DNA from: Isoperla grammatica
Taxonomy: Eukaryota; Arthropoda; Insecta; Plecoptera; Perlodidae
DNA: 64,000 nt
Direction: 5' to 3'
Assembly (NCBI GenBank): GCA_945910005.1
Contig: OX246745.1
Span: forward strand, 43,470,751-43,534,750
In this document: positions 1-11,900 of the stretch, piece by piece
Numbering within the stretch: the first letter of the stretch is position 1
How the letters are laid out: each line of letters begins with the position of its first letter
Translations under genes and position numbers: made by a program
Notes under the pieces: model-generated
What the model saw: the letters and a program-made list of their open reading frames with translations, nothing else
What the model was told of the DNA's origin: nothing
Databases searched by the model: none

Positions 1-206
1 GCAAAGAATCAAACCAGTGACCTTCCAAACTAGTGGTGCATGCTAGCGTAACACTATTTCTATCAGAAAAACTAATACTAGTTTTGTTTCCCTTATCAAG
101 TTGCATAGACTAATTTAAGTCTATTGAGTGCACCCACAAAGCGTACCTCACAAACCTCAACCCAAAGTTCGCAAGGAAAGGTTGGTGTATAATGTATGTG
201 TTCTAT

Positions 207-433
207 CTAGCAACACTGAAAGACAACAATGGAACAAATGAATTGAACTGATGGACAAACCATCAGCTGTCAAAATCTTTTAATGATAGACAACGACTAA
301 GTGAAAGTTTTGTATGTGTATTTGTTTGTTTTTTCTTTTCTTTTCCAAAATCAGAAGAAATTATTTTTTTCAGCTTGTTGTTTGTCCATCGATTCAATTC
401 ATTTGTTTCATTGTTGTCTTTTGGTGTTGCTAG
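207..433. mobile_element. Foldback MITE-like hairpin
   Basis: Arms 207-269 and 371-433 are inverted copies matching at about 56 of 63 positions (both begin CTAGCAACA and include GACAACAATG, AAATGAATTGAA and GATGGACAAAC), separated by about 100 bp. The structure resembles a short non-autonomous DNA transposon. I cannot see a clear target duplication, so the family is open. Confidence 0.55.
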
Positions 434-764
434 TGCCCTATAAAATATGAAGTAAAAAAAATTTAAAACCCGTATCCGTTGTGAATCGGATCGAGGTATA
501 TTTGGCTTGTCGGGCCGGGCGGACACACGAAGAACTGTGTTATGTTGCAATCTACCATATTGTTGGTTTGGTACGCACACACATTGCTTTGTTTATAACG
601 TGTGGGGGGGGTATAATAAGGTAGACTGCCAATACACATCACAAATAATGTACAAACATCAACACGAACTAAATTCAAAGTTTCTCAAATCCCCCGTAGT
701 TTGCATTACGTTGCACAGGAATTGATAATAGGCACCTATTATGTGGGGTGCTATTACGATAAAA

Positions 765-1030
765 TATGTAATACCGATCGAGATCCGGCTAATGGTTAGC
801 AAACAAGTCGCTAATTCGGGAGATCGCAGGTTCGATACCCGCTTTACCGGCTATCTTGACTGAAGTTAAGCCCCAAGGTTTTCACAATCATATAAGGCGA
901 ATGCTGAAATTGAGTCATACCACGGTCATACGAATAGCTCTCGGGCAATCTTCCACAACTAACCAAATACCACAATAAATGTCACCTGGAGAGGGCCAAG
1001 CTGTGCAGGTCCTACCAACAATTACGATTA
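765..1030 (+). mobile_element. tRNA-derived SINE, copy 1
   Basis: Has a pol III A-box-like region (CTAATGGTTAGC) and a B box GGTTCGATACCC about 40 nt later, followed by a body that shares ordered blocks with the sequence at 9285-9505 (TTGACTGAAG, AATGCTGA, CTCGGGCA, CCAAATACC, GTCACCTG). Two diverged copies with a tRNA-type head indicate a SINE family. No clear A-tail remains. Confidence 0.55.
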
Positions 1031-3079
1031 TAATTACTGATACGCCTGTTATAAGAGCCTTATCACAGATAACAAATTAAAACTAACTAAATTTGTATCT
1101 GTGGCCTCATGCATAATCATATCCCAACTGTAAATGGTTTGTGAAGTTCTGTGTTATTTCGTGTGTGGTTTAAGGGGGCAGTGCAATCTGCCATCTTCAC
1201 ATATCACAATAAATAATGCACCTACAAATCTAAAACGACAATAAGACAGATTCTATAACGACGCATCCGCGGCTCAGACACACCCAACGATCGTAATAGT
1301 CATAAGCTTCGTAGCTGACTATCTTTATGGCATTATGTCAATGAGCGTATAATTATTTGATTGTATATGAGGAATGACATCTTACATAAGCGTTGAGGCA
1401 ATTCAAATATATATTGTCATGTAGCAAGATCACGCGCCGACCCACCCTTGTCCCTACCACCCTGGTACGGGACTCGAACCCACGTTCTGGTCAGCTGTCT
1501 CAAGGTTTTACTGGGGACGTAACACTCTCTCGACATACGTGAACTCGCGTGTGCGGGATCTTTGGCAAGACTGAGGAGAACAGGGAATCTAGGTTATGTT
1601 GAATCACAAGACCCTTGGTTCGAATCTTGAGGAACCATATTTATTATTACTTACATTTATCCTATACGTGGCTTTAGCGTGGCGAACCTGACTATGGTCA
1701 TAATCAGCCTGATGGGCACATTCCACCTGATCTAACGAGAGCCAGTGCTCCATACCTCATTACAGCATTTCCAGCTGGCAACCGTCCACCCGTTCATCTT
1801 CCAATCGCCTGTCGTGTCCGCGTCTTCGTCCTCAGATCCTTCCGTCCTCTGCCACGTCCATATCGTACTCTTCCGCTCGTCTCTCACGAACCCTTAATCT
1901 TCGCCTAGGCCGCTAGGACATGCTTCCCCCGTTCCACCACATCTTCCCTCGCGGGGTCAGTCCTCCACGGCCTCCTTGCCTCACGAACCTACCGGACAAC
2001 CATCTTGCCCGGCTCCTTCGGTAAGACTCCACGTCCGTCGCGTGGCGCAAAACTAGCCTCGCTTCCGCCTTTGCTGACATAGCAGTCACGATTGAAATAA
2101 TGACGAAAACGCTGACAGTCACGCTGTGGCAATCAATAGACTATGTTGCACACATGTAGGTTGACACACTTAGAGCTTACATAAACCACGGATTCCAATA
2201 AATAGTAAAAGATGGACAAGTTCATCCTTTTACATCACAATATTATTGTATTTGTGTAATTCAAATATTACGTGGCCTCGTTACCGTAGGTCCAAGCTAA
2301 TGAATTTAAATTTCTTATGGCCTTACTACGTAATGTATAAATATATTAAAAATCACTAGCATGTGTTTATAAACACGTTTTTCATATTACATCCAACTAT
2401 TAGGCCATTAGATTGCAATGAGAGGGAATAGACATTATTATCAATATTTTGATACCTGTTTCACGTTACCTGTCGGGACCACAGAAAAAACTGCTATGAA
2501 AATATGGCTACTGCATTTGTAATTGGTATTCAGCATAGGCACACTCATCATAAGTCATACAGAATCAAAATGTCTTCGGCCGGAGTTAACGCCTGTAGAC
2601 TCATAATGTGTTTAATTAGACTAACACTTACTCATTTACTTTTGGTTAGTCTGTTGGAAGGTCAACCCAGCTGTGGACAAAATGTGTAATGTAAGACCCG
2701 GTTTTTATCAGTCAGTGATAAGGCTAACTAGGGCTATTGAGAATGCTATCATACTGTTAGTAACCAAATATCAAAAGCATCCTAATTACTCTTATCAAAG
2801 TGATAGAATTCATATTCCAGCGACTTTAAATTCGTATGTAGACTACATTGTATTTGGTACAGACAGATCATTGTTCTCTAAACGTTGCATAATTTAAAAT
2901 CTTTGTAAGCTTGACAAATGACTAAATAATAGCCAACCAGAAAAAACATGCATAACTATTTTAATTCCTATTTATCAAACATTTGGGCTTATGAATTCAA
3001 TAAATTAAAACTAAGTTGTGGTTTTTTTAAATTGTTATCATGTACAAAATTAGTTTGAACTAAAAAATACCATTTTTAA

Positions 3080-3802
3080 GGGGGGACAACACTGAAAATC
3101 CTAACTTCTGCTCTATGGCAACAATTAAACTGAAACTTGTTGAACACACCAAACACTTACCTAACCTAAAGCTATTAAATTTTTTTTTTTTTTTGTTTAA
3201 TATTTACATTTCTATTGTTATTGACATTGTTGTTGTTATTACAACAATGCACACCGGGAAAACGATTACATGAGAACCAATTGAGATAATCAACTTTTGT
3301 AAAGTGTTATTTGAAGCTATGCAGACAAGCAATGAAATGATGCATCACCACTTTGAACCTGTGTTTTTTATGGAGGCTATACATTTTTTACTTTTAACAT
3401 TTTTATAACAAAATAAAAATAAAAATGTTTTAGTGAACAAAAAATACTTTTTACATAGATACAAACTTGGCCATGCATCATTTTATCTTAATGGCATTGG
3501 AGAACATACACACAAAATATTATAAGATTTAGGTGACCAGTTTAGAAGATATGAATTTCTCCATACTGTATTGTGTAGGAAAAATACTTCCTGCAAAATC
3601 GCAACAAAACCTGTCTTTGCTCGCATTTTAGGGCAAACACGCAGCGCATACATCCACAAGAATATAGATATGAGTATTTTATATGAAATATATAATTAAC
3701 TTTGTGTTTTGAATCGATTGTTAATAGTTTAAACAATTAAATAAAAAAAATTGTAGATTGAATTTTTTTTTTAAATAATGAGATTTTCAGTGTTGTCCCG
3801 CC
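3080..3802. mobile_element. TTAA-flanked MITE (piggyBac-like)
   Basis: Terminal inverted repeats of about 21 bp: left begins GGGGGGACAACACTGAAAAT, the right end is its complement with one mismatch (GGCGGGACAACACTG). TTAA flanks both ends (3076-3079 and 3803-3806), the piggyBac target. The AT-rich interior has no transposase, so it is non-autonomous. Confidence 0.7.
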
Positions 3803-4599
3803 TTAATATACGTTTACAGGTTGTAAATACATTTTGCATTGACAATGTTGGTAATAGCCCCGGTTACACTGAACACTGATTTAAAAACTTATTGAAAAAC
3901 CGGCCCTAGTTGTAATCGACCTTTTAATGTAAATACTAGAATTAGTTACGCAAACGTTCAGAAGCCACGTAAGTTTAAAGTGGTTTATAGTGCTGATTTG
4001 GGTTGCTTTGTTATTGTCACCGTGACATCCAAGCAAAAGTTACGTAATATAGCAGTAAAGGTACTACGATTGTAACACAATGGTATTATTTTAATTGTTT
4101 GTGCAAAAGATGCACATTTCTCACTATGACTAATAATGATTATTACTACATGTTGTGACCCGCACGTCTCTTCTAGGTTTATCTTATTTCGTAAAGTTTT
4201 GTTTCTAGTAATGGACACGTGATATTATTATTATAAATATTCGACGGGCAATGATTGTGATAAATTCTATGTGATTTAGAACGGACAAACATCCTATAGC
4301 AACGAAGAACTCAATAAATTCAAAGTTGTTCTGAATCAGCCTTGTTGATTCTGGCATCTGTCCGCAGGTGTTCGCACTGTCCAATCACTGATTCATATGT
4401 TTCATATTTGAAATATAGATCTTTGATTGGCTAATATCGCTCACTCGTCGATGGTGTTCGGAGCCTACAGGGTTGGTTTAGTCGCTTTAAATGAAAGTCC
4501 CCCACTGAAAATCAGTCCTGTTACTGAGATGGGTAGACTCTATACGAAATTATTTATTTTATTTATTTAGAACAGCATTGCTTGTTAAAGGGAGAAAGA

Positions 4600-5393
4600 C
4601 AGTTGCGTAGCTTCCCCCGGGTAACAGAACCTGGTGGGCCCCTAACATATAGGCCTACTCGTAAACGTAATTTTGTATCGTGTCCGGGATTAGGTTCATG
4701 ATATCATTTCTATTTTGACGCTATTCGACTAGAAATTGCGTCGGCTAATACAACAATTGGCCATTGTTGTCAATAATTGTCACTGATTGTTGCTTTAGTC
4801 TGCTAGCTAGTCGAGTAGATTTATACCTGAAGAGCAACAATAATGAAAACTGGGATCTGGGACGAAATTGTCAATTATGTACAAAATTAGTGTTTTAAAA
4901 TTCAACTAAAATGGCATGAATTCGCCATTGATTTAGAACTTCCAATTTCTAGCTTACCCGATAGCAAACGAATTGATTAGGTGATCGTAATACATACTTT
5001 TCTTCAGAGCGATTTTCGATCGAAAGTGTTCTATTCCAATGCATTAACAAAATTTTGAAAATAAGCGTTCTGAACTTGCAACAGTAACTGGTAGTGTTAG
5101 GAAATTACCATCAATGCCGTTCACAGAACAAACATCAGGAAAGTGGAATATGCAGTATTTTGTAACTATACTTTTATAGAAGCAAGATTTACAATGTCAC
5201 TTACAATGTCAATTGAACACGACCGAAATGAGATGATCCGCACCGGCAATTATTAATTTAATAGTTGTTGGTATGAATTTCGTATTTTATTGAAGCTTAT
5301 AAACAATGAAAGTTTCCAATTCAAGCCAGTCTAGAAACCAGGGCCCCTCCAGACCACGGGCCCCCGGGCTATTCCTATACGCGGACGCCACTG
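4600..5393. mobile_element. Non-autonomous hAT element
   Basis: Ends begin CAGTTGCGTAGC (left) and CAGTGGCGTCCGC (complement of right), a short imperfect hAT-type TIR. A perfect 8-bp target duplication GAGAAAGA lies at 4592-4599 and 5394-5401. Subterminal GC-rich blocks with GGGCCC and CCCGGG at both ends, AT-rich middle, no transposase. Confidence 0.75.
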
Positions 5394-5699
5394 GAGAAAG
5401 ACAGTTATGAATATTTTTGAAGTTACATCAAGTTACAAACCGCATGGTAACGGTGGAGGCGAGTATTTCCGAGCAGTTGCTTTATCATTGAGTTTATTAG
5501 TGTACACGATTTTTTTTTTTTTAATTACTACACTTATAAACTCAATGCTATTATGCTGGTGCATCTGTGTTGACGTGATAAGAACGAAGGTGCGTAGATG
5601 CGCTATCTAGTTTATTGCTGTCTGTTGGATAAACATAATATTAAGTATAGTATAAGTACAGTAGTATTATGAATTTATGACAAGACCGCTCACGCGGCC

Positions 5700-6535
5700 T
5701 TGAGCCGCTGCCGTCACTGTTGGGGCAGGTCACTTTTTGGAAAACTCGACTTTTTTGAAAATTGTCACTTTTTTTTTTTTTTTTGGGTTTCACTTTTTTC
5801 GGTTGGAAAAAAGAAAAAAAAAATTGAAAAAAAAAGATTCGTGTTGAAAAATTTTCGAGTTTTTCTATGAACATGTCATGTAAAACTGTCGTGGATACTT
5901 ATGTAAAGAAAGAAACTTGAAAGTTGTTCGATTCTGAAAAAAGAAAAAAAAAAAATCATGTTGAAAAATTTTGTAAGTGTTCGGAAAAATTTCCAAGTAC
6001 CCCACTTTTTGGAAAACTTGAAAAAAGTTGCAAAAATTAAAAATTAAAATTTTGGTAAAAAATTATTTTCATGTTGAAATTTTTAAAGCGTGAGAAAAAT
6101 TTGAGAGTTTTTCCATGTACATTTCATGTCAAACTGTCGTTAATACTTGAGTAATGAAAGAAACTTGAAAGTTGTGTGATTCTGAAAAAAGAAAAAAAAA
6201 AATTTGTTAAAAATTTCTAAGGTTGGAATTCATAGTCGGCCCCTACACCTAGGGGCACCCATTGTTGCTATGGATTTGTTTTGTTTATGGGAAATAACAT
6301 GCAAACAATTGTTACCTTGGTAACAATGGGCGCCCCTAGGTGTAGGGGCCGACTATGAATTCCAACCTAAGTGTTTGAAAAATTTTCAAGTACCCAATTT
6401 TTCGGAAAACTTGAAAAAACTTGAAAAAATTAAAAAATTAAAATTTTGGTAAAAAATTATTTTCATGTTGAAATATTTTAAAGTGTTAGAATAATTTTCG
6501 AGTTCTACAATGTACATTTCCGCACGTTCAAAGCT
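5700..6535. repeat. Diverged A/T-rich tandem repeats
   Basis: Related blocks recur with decay: TTTTGGAAAACTTGAAAAAA, then TTTTGGTAAAAAATTATTTTC, then a stretch with ATGTACATTTCATGTCAAAC and AAGAAAGAAACTTGAAAGTT followed by an A-run. Clear counterparts are 5840-5965, 6000-6205 and 6385-6525. The array is interrupted by the MITE at 6221-6367. Confidence 0.6.
6221..6367. mobile_element. 147-bp MITE with TAA target duplication (PIF/Harbinger-like)
   Basis: Arms of about 50 bp (left begins GGTTGGAATTCATAGTCGGC; the right end is its complement) around a 45-bp centre. Flanked by TAA at 6218-6220 and 6368-6370. GG termini and a 3-bp TWA duplication are typical of PIF/Harbinger MITEs. The arms are nearly identical, so the insertion is younger than the decayed repeats around it. 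Confidence 0.65.
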
Positions 6536-8880
6536 TCCCGGTACGTCCCGGTAAGTGTGTCGTCAATAAAATGCACATGTTTAAAAAGGTATTGAAACGC
6601 ACTTTTCGATGATACCAAAATGGGCTGTTCGATTTCATAACGGGACATACCAGGGCCGTTCAAAGCTGAAATTTAAGTAATCAAAATTACACATCTAACC
6701 AATGACGCTAAAAAATAACAAAACCGGTACGTTACAGGTACGTCCGGGTACCTTAAATATGTCAACCACACCTTCGGATACACCGAAACGGAAAATCAAA
6801 AATTACAAAAAATTCTAACATGGTTTTTTTAGACATTAAAAAATTCTCATAGACAAATTCCGACAAAAACACGGGCGGATGAAATCCGTTAAAGCATCAT
6901 AACTCGGACATCCGTAGATTCTAATTTTTAAAAGTAACGTTTTCAAATAGCCAGATGTCCAATTATTAATACTAAACACAACAATGTATTAGATGGCATT
7001 TTAAACACACTTTTAATATACAAAAACAAACATTTTGTTTGCGTGTTTTTAGATCGCTGTGAAAAGTGCTTTGCGCGAACGTCTGTCATTCGGTAAGAGG
7101 GGGACTTTTTGAAAATGTTTTTTCATGCCCCTGTACGGGCAAGCTTTGAGCATCGGCCTAAAGAAACAAAACCCATTTTGAAAGTACCAACTTGCCGCAA
7201 AAAAATCACGACCGAAGGCGTGTCGTAAAAATGGAAAAGTGCCCATAACTAAGCATCCGGGACGAAATTAAAAAATTTGGTCGGTGTTCCTGAGCGTTAC
7301 CGCAGGTCCTTTAAAATGAAAAAGTCAATTCTATTAGAAAACCAAAAATGTGGGAGAAAAGCGCAACCAACCGATGTTATCGGCAGACGGTACCAAATGT
7401 ACACGATCCGTGTGCCGAAAGTTCCGGTACAAATCCAAAAAATTTCCAATAAGTAGTTACCCAGATGGTAAGCGCCGGTAACAAAACAAACCCGAATGTT
7501 ATATCTCGTTTGGTTCGACGGGCAGAGCCGTTTGAATGTGACACATTAAAACGGTACCAAATCCGTCAAATCGAGACGTCGAACATTGTTCGTGTTTGGG
7601 TGCCCGTAACTTTTTAACGGGACACTTTTAACGAAAAACTTTCATGACAAAAAGATGCTCCATTCAATTGACTTTCGATCCAAAGCATCGACCAAATTGT
7701 CAAAAAACATTTGAATTTTTTACAATTTTTCCCGCAATACGACCGCGCCAAATACGCACACTTTGCGACATTAAACACGTCGGGAGGACGTGAAGGGGTG
7801 GGGGTAGAAAGTCGAAAAAAATACCCACGTCTAGCCAAAGGCCAGGCGGTGAAAACTGTAGCGACAGATGTGGGAAAATGTTGCCGTGCGTGGGCGTGCC
7901 GAGGGTGCGGGGCGTCACGGAGAAGCGGCGCGAGCTCGAGAGCGGGGACTACCACCTTATGGAATATAGATAAGCTTTGGTTTGCACAAACACTGTTAAA
8001 ATTCTGTGAAGTTGAAAAACCACGCAACTTTACAATAGCTTAAATGGGTTGGGTTTATTTGCCCTTATGATTGTACGGTTACATTGGTATAGGTATTTAT
8101 TTAATGAAAATCTTGCTACACAAAGGCCTTATTTAATGCCTATATTCTAGTTTAATTTTAATTTTTGCAAAAGAAGCGCAATCTCACCATAAGTAGGCCT
8201 ACTCATGATTGCCTACTCATTATTGTAACCCGTATTTGTCTTAGTTCATCTTACTTCGAATAGTATTATTTATATTTATTTCTCGTGGTGGGCACTTGAT
8301 GCTGGAAGCTATCCGCTATTATAACTATTCTGTGAGCAATATTATTGAGAAATTGAATGTAATATAGATGCAGGAAGATCGACTAGCATAATCATTGCTT
8401 GATAAAGTGAGGGCTATCTCCGTGAATATTTTTAGTTCCATACAGTTACAAAACGCCGAGTGACGGCCGACGGGGAAGCAGCAGTGGTCGCTGTTGTAAG
8501 CGAGACTCAACCATCACACCACCACCGCATGAGATCAACTGGTGAGGTCACGTGACGCGCGACGGATCTCGCCCGTAAAAGCTACAGGTAGAGCCGATCA
8601 GAGCCGAACTTGAGCGACCGTTTCGCTAGTCTCCGCTCACCAGCCATCTACAATATTCGTTTTCTTCGCCGTAACTTCCAACGCGGAGTTGGCCTCGTCT
8701 CAGCGAGCCCTCTTAAGTGGTTTAAATAAATTATGAATTTATTTGTTTGTTTATAGTGAGGTAACAGCAATAAATTTGTCAGAAAATATTGGGTGGGCAT
8801 TTGAAAATGAAGAAAGAAACATTGATAATGTTTTGTGTTTAGTCCCCACTGATGTTTATGTGCGTTTGCTTCTCTTTTAG

Positions 8881-8986
8881 TCCCACACCCCCCACGGAAT
8901 GTATCCATCGAGAAGGTAACGAGCAACTCTGTGCTCGTTAAGTGGCAGCCTCCGGTAGACTCGATCTTCTCCGAGTTCTCAATCAG
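8881..8986 (+). CDS. Ptp10D: Ptp10D exon 1 of window: first half of an FN3 domain
   Basis: Preceded by a pyrimidine-rich acceptor (TTCTCTTTTAG) and followed by the donor GTAAGC. It reads [20 protein letters not shown] then FSEFSIR, the A-B-C strand half of a fibronectin III domain with the core tryptophan in VKW. It starts with two bases of a split codon and ends with two bases (AG) completed by the first A of the next exon. Confidence 0.9.
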
Positions 8987-11900
8987 GTAAGCCTGCAAGT
9001 ATACATGTGCAATAAACTGATACTCAGTCTGTGTTATTCCATCTAATAGTTAGCCATACAAGAAATACAGTCATAACATTAATGTTCAAATCTTAGTTTT
9101 GGCTCCGTAACACCAACGAGTAATGTCGCTGTAAGTGTAGGAAGTACATTTAGTAGAGATCCGAGTAAATGGTTTTATTTGTGGGACAAATTCGTTTTTA
9201 AAAATTAAAAATTAGGTTTTAAGTGTTTCTAAAAAGTGGAAAATTTGGAGTTATTATGGTTTTATTTTTAAGCGAGTCAAAAGTTAAAGGTCGCCGGTTC
9301 GATTCCGGCCACCGGCAATTCTGACTGAAGGTTTTTCCGAGGTATTCCTCAGTCGTTACGACAAATGCTGAGGTAGAGTCCTAATTACAGTCCTCGGGCA
9401 TTCCTTCCTAACTATCCAAATACCCTAACATACCTAGTTAGTCACCTGATGAGGGGTACATCAGCTAAAGCTAGTGTGCACCCTATAACAGGGATTCCTA
9501 CAAAAAATAAATTGATATTATACTAACATTTGGGCCTAACCAGCCTGCTATAATTGTTTTCATATTTTCATAGTTAAGGTTAACTTGAAGCCTAAATGAA
9601 GCCCTAGACATAACACCCTATGGTAGGCCTACTTCACTGGGAAGAACAACTTGTATTGGATTTTTGCTGCATTTTTTAAATGAAATGGTTGAACTGCCAG
9701 CGACGTTGGACAAACAAATTCTTCTGAAGTCGGCGCCAACCACGCAGAGAGCGACTAAGAGCGGTGATTAAACCGTTTTTTGACAATTGCAGTGTATTTA
9801 AATGGTGATATTGCCATATGTAGTTATTTTGTGTTTCAATATAGATTTTGGTGTTATTGCTCAGTTAATGGCAAAGTAGATGTTATTTCGTGATTCAATA
9901 TATGTATTTTCGGGTCCACGGTCAAACAATTCGTCCACATTTTGTATCAAAAACACAACATTTTACATTTCGTTTTAAAAAATAAAACCATTTACTCGGG
10001 TCTCTAACTATTAGTCTTAAAACACAAGATGCTTATTTAAAAAGTATTAAAATCAATATTTTAAATTATGTGAAGCTACAAATTTTGCCATTTCCTCTCT
10101 CCTACACTAATATTTTCCAACATTCACCAGCATGATTCTTCTGTCTTCAGCGTATGTTCATGGAATAGAAACACTTCTTTTAGTCTTGCAACAGCTTAGA
10201 TGACTTTCAACTTCCCTCATATACAGGTTACTCTTGTTTACACACCTAGTTTTGCTCCGAGAATCAGTTTCACCCTTAGCGACTGCATGCTAAGAGTTAC
10301 GTATTGAAGTAGAGGACTCTGACATCAAGGTTTATCCCGACAGATACCGCACCGAAGAGAGTCCGACATGGGCCAACTTGCCGGCCGTCAAGGGGCATGA
10401 AGCAGAGGTTGCGGACATGACTCCCGGAGAGAGATACCTGATTCAAGTCAACACCGTCAGCTACGGGGTAGAGAGTAGCCACCCTCAGCAACTCAACCAC
10501 ACTGTCCGTGAGTAGCTTGTTATGTGTAGGAAGCATAACATGTTAACATTACAGGCTAAGAGGAGAGAGATACCTGATTCAAGTCAACACCGTCAGCTAC
10601 GGGGTAGAGAGTAGCCACCCTCAGCAACTCAACCACACTGTCCGTGAGTAGCTTGTTATGTGTAGGAAGCATAACATGTTAACATTACAGGCTAAGAGGG
10701 GAGAGATACCTGATTCAAGTCAACACCGTCAGCTACGGGGTAGAGAGTAGCCACCCTCAGCAACTCAACCACACTGTCCGTGAGTAGCTTGTTATGTGTA
10801 GGAAGCATAACATGTTAACATTACAGGCTAAGAGGGGAGAGATACCTGATTCAAGTCAACACCGTCAGCTACGGGGTAGAGAGTAGCCACCCTCAGCAAC
10901 TCAACCACACTGTCCGTGAGTAGCTTGTTATGTGTAGGAAGCATAACATGTTAACATTACGGGCTAAGAGGAGAGAGATACCTGATTCAAGTCAACACCG
11001 TCAGCTACGGGGTAGAGAGTAGCCACCCTCAGCAACTCAACCACACTGTCCGTGAGTAGCTTGTTATGTGTAGGAAGCATAACATGTTAACATTACAGGC
11101 TAAGAGGGGAGAGATACCTGATTCAAGTCAACACCGTCAGCTACGGGGTAGAGAGTAGCCACCCTCAGCAACTCAACCACACTGTCCGTGAGTAGCTTGT
11201 TATGTGTAGGAAGCATAACATGTTAACATTACGGGCTAAGACAATCTCATGAACCTCACCGTATTAGAAAACTAAGAAATCTTTATGCAGACTGGGATAA
11301 AAAGGCTTGGGATTCTGGGTTTGGGGGGGGCGTGGCGCAGCTGGGCCTGGGGCAAAGCCCCAGCCGCCAGAGGCAAATACGCCAAAGGGGTAAAAAAAAT
11401 TTTGGGGTTGCATTGAATTTTTGGCCTAAAATAAAATATGATTTTAGGTAAGGCTGGGCATCGATGTAAATCGACAACATCGACATCGACGACAAATAAT
11501 CGATGTCAAATCGCGATGTCGGAATATTTTCGACATCGACATCGAAACGAAAATAATCGACATCGTTTTTTTTTAAATTGATAATTAATCAATTATTAAT
11601 AAAAAAAAACGCATTTCACTAACCGGTTAATCGAACCAGTTTTTAATCAGTTAATAACGGCAACAAAACTCAGTTTTCGTCTGCAACGGGAGATAACTGA
11701 CCTAGGCCTAGGCTAGGCCTTCTAGGCCTACGTGACGGCCATGCGGGCCGGTCAGCTTATTTTTGTCGTCATAAACACAAATTGTGGATATTGATTTCAA
11801 TTTATTTTAACGCAATATCCGTTTGTAGAGGCTTATTCAAGTCGTTTTTCATTAATCCGTTCTTGATTACTTGCTGCGTAGTGAACTGTCAACAGGCGGC

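Larger units (their letters stand above)
1..8880. other. Non-coding region upstream of the first visible exon
   Basis: No FN3-like or other convincing coding exon was found. It probably is an intron or 5' flank of the phosphatase gene. Apart from the elements listed separately, 434-760, 1031-3075, 3807-4591 and 6540-8880 show nothing recognisable. GC-rich patches occur at about 1740-2110, 7740-7960 and 8450-8700; the last includes the palindromic E-box GTCACGTGAC near 8548. The patches carry no supported gene. Confidence 0.5.

Noticed and set aside
1461..1530. tRNA-like B box on the minus strand (GGGTTCGAGTCCCG)
   Set aside because: No cloverleaf or matching A box could be assembled; it may be a SINE fragment but one copy is not enough.
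7711..8043. 110-codon frame in a GC-rich patch upstream of the gene
   Set aside because: Overlaps equally long frames on the other strand, and has no recognisable domain or splice context.
10300..10343. Upstream extension of exon 2 (frame reading [16 protein letters not shown])
   Set aside because: The possible acceptors at 10290-10293 give the wrong phase for exon 1; the acceptor at 10343 gives a seamless FN3 join.
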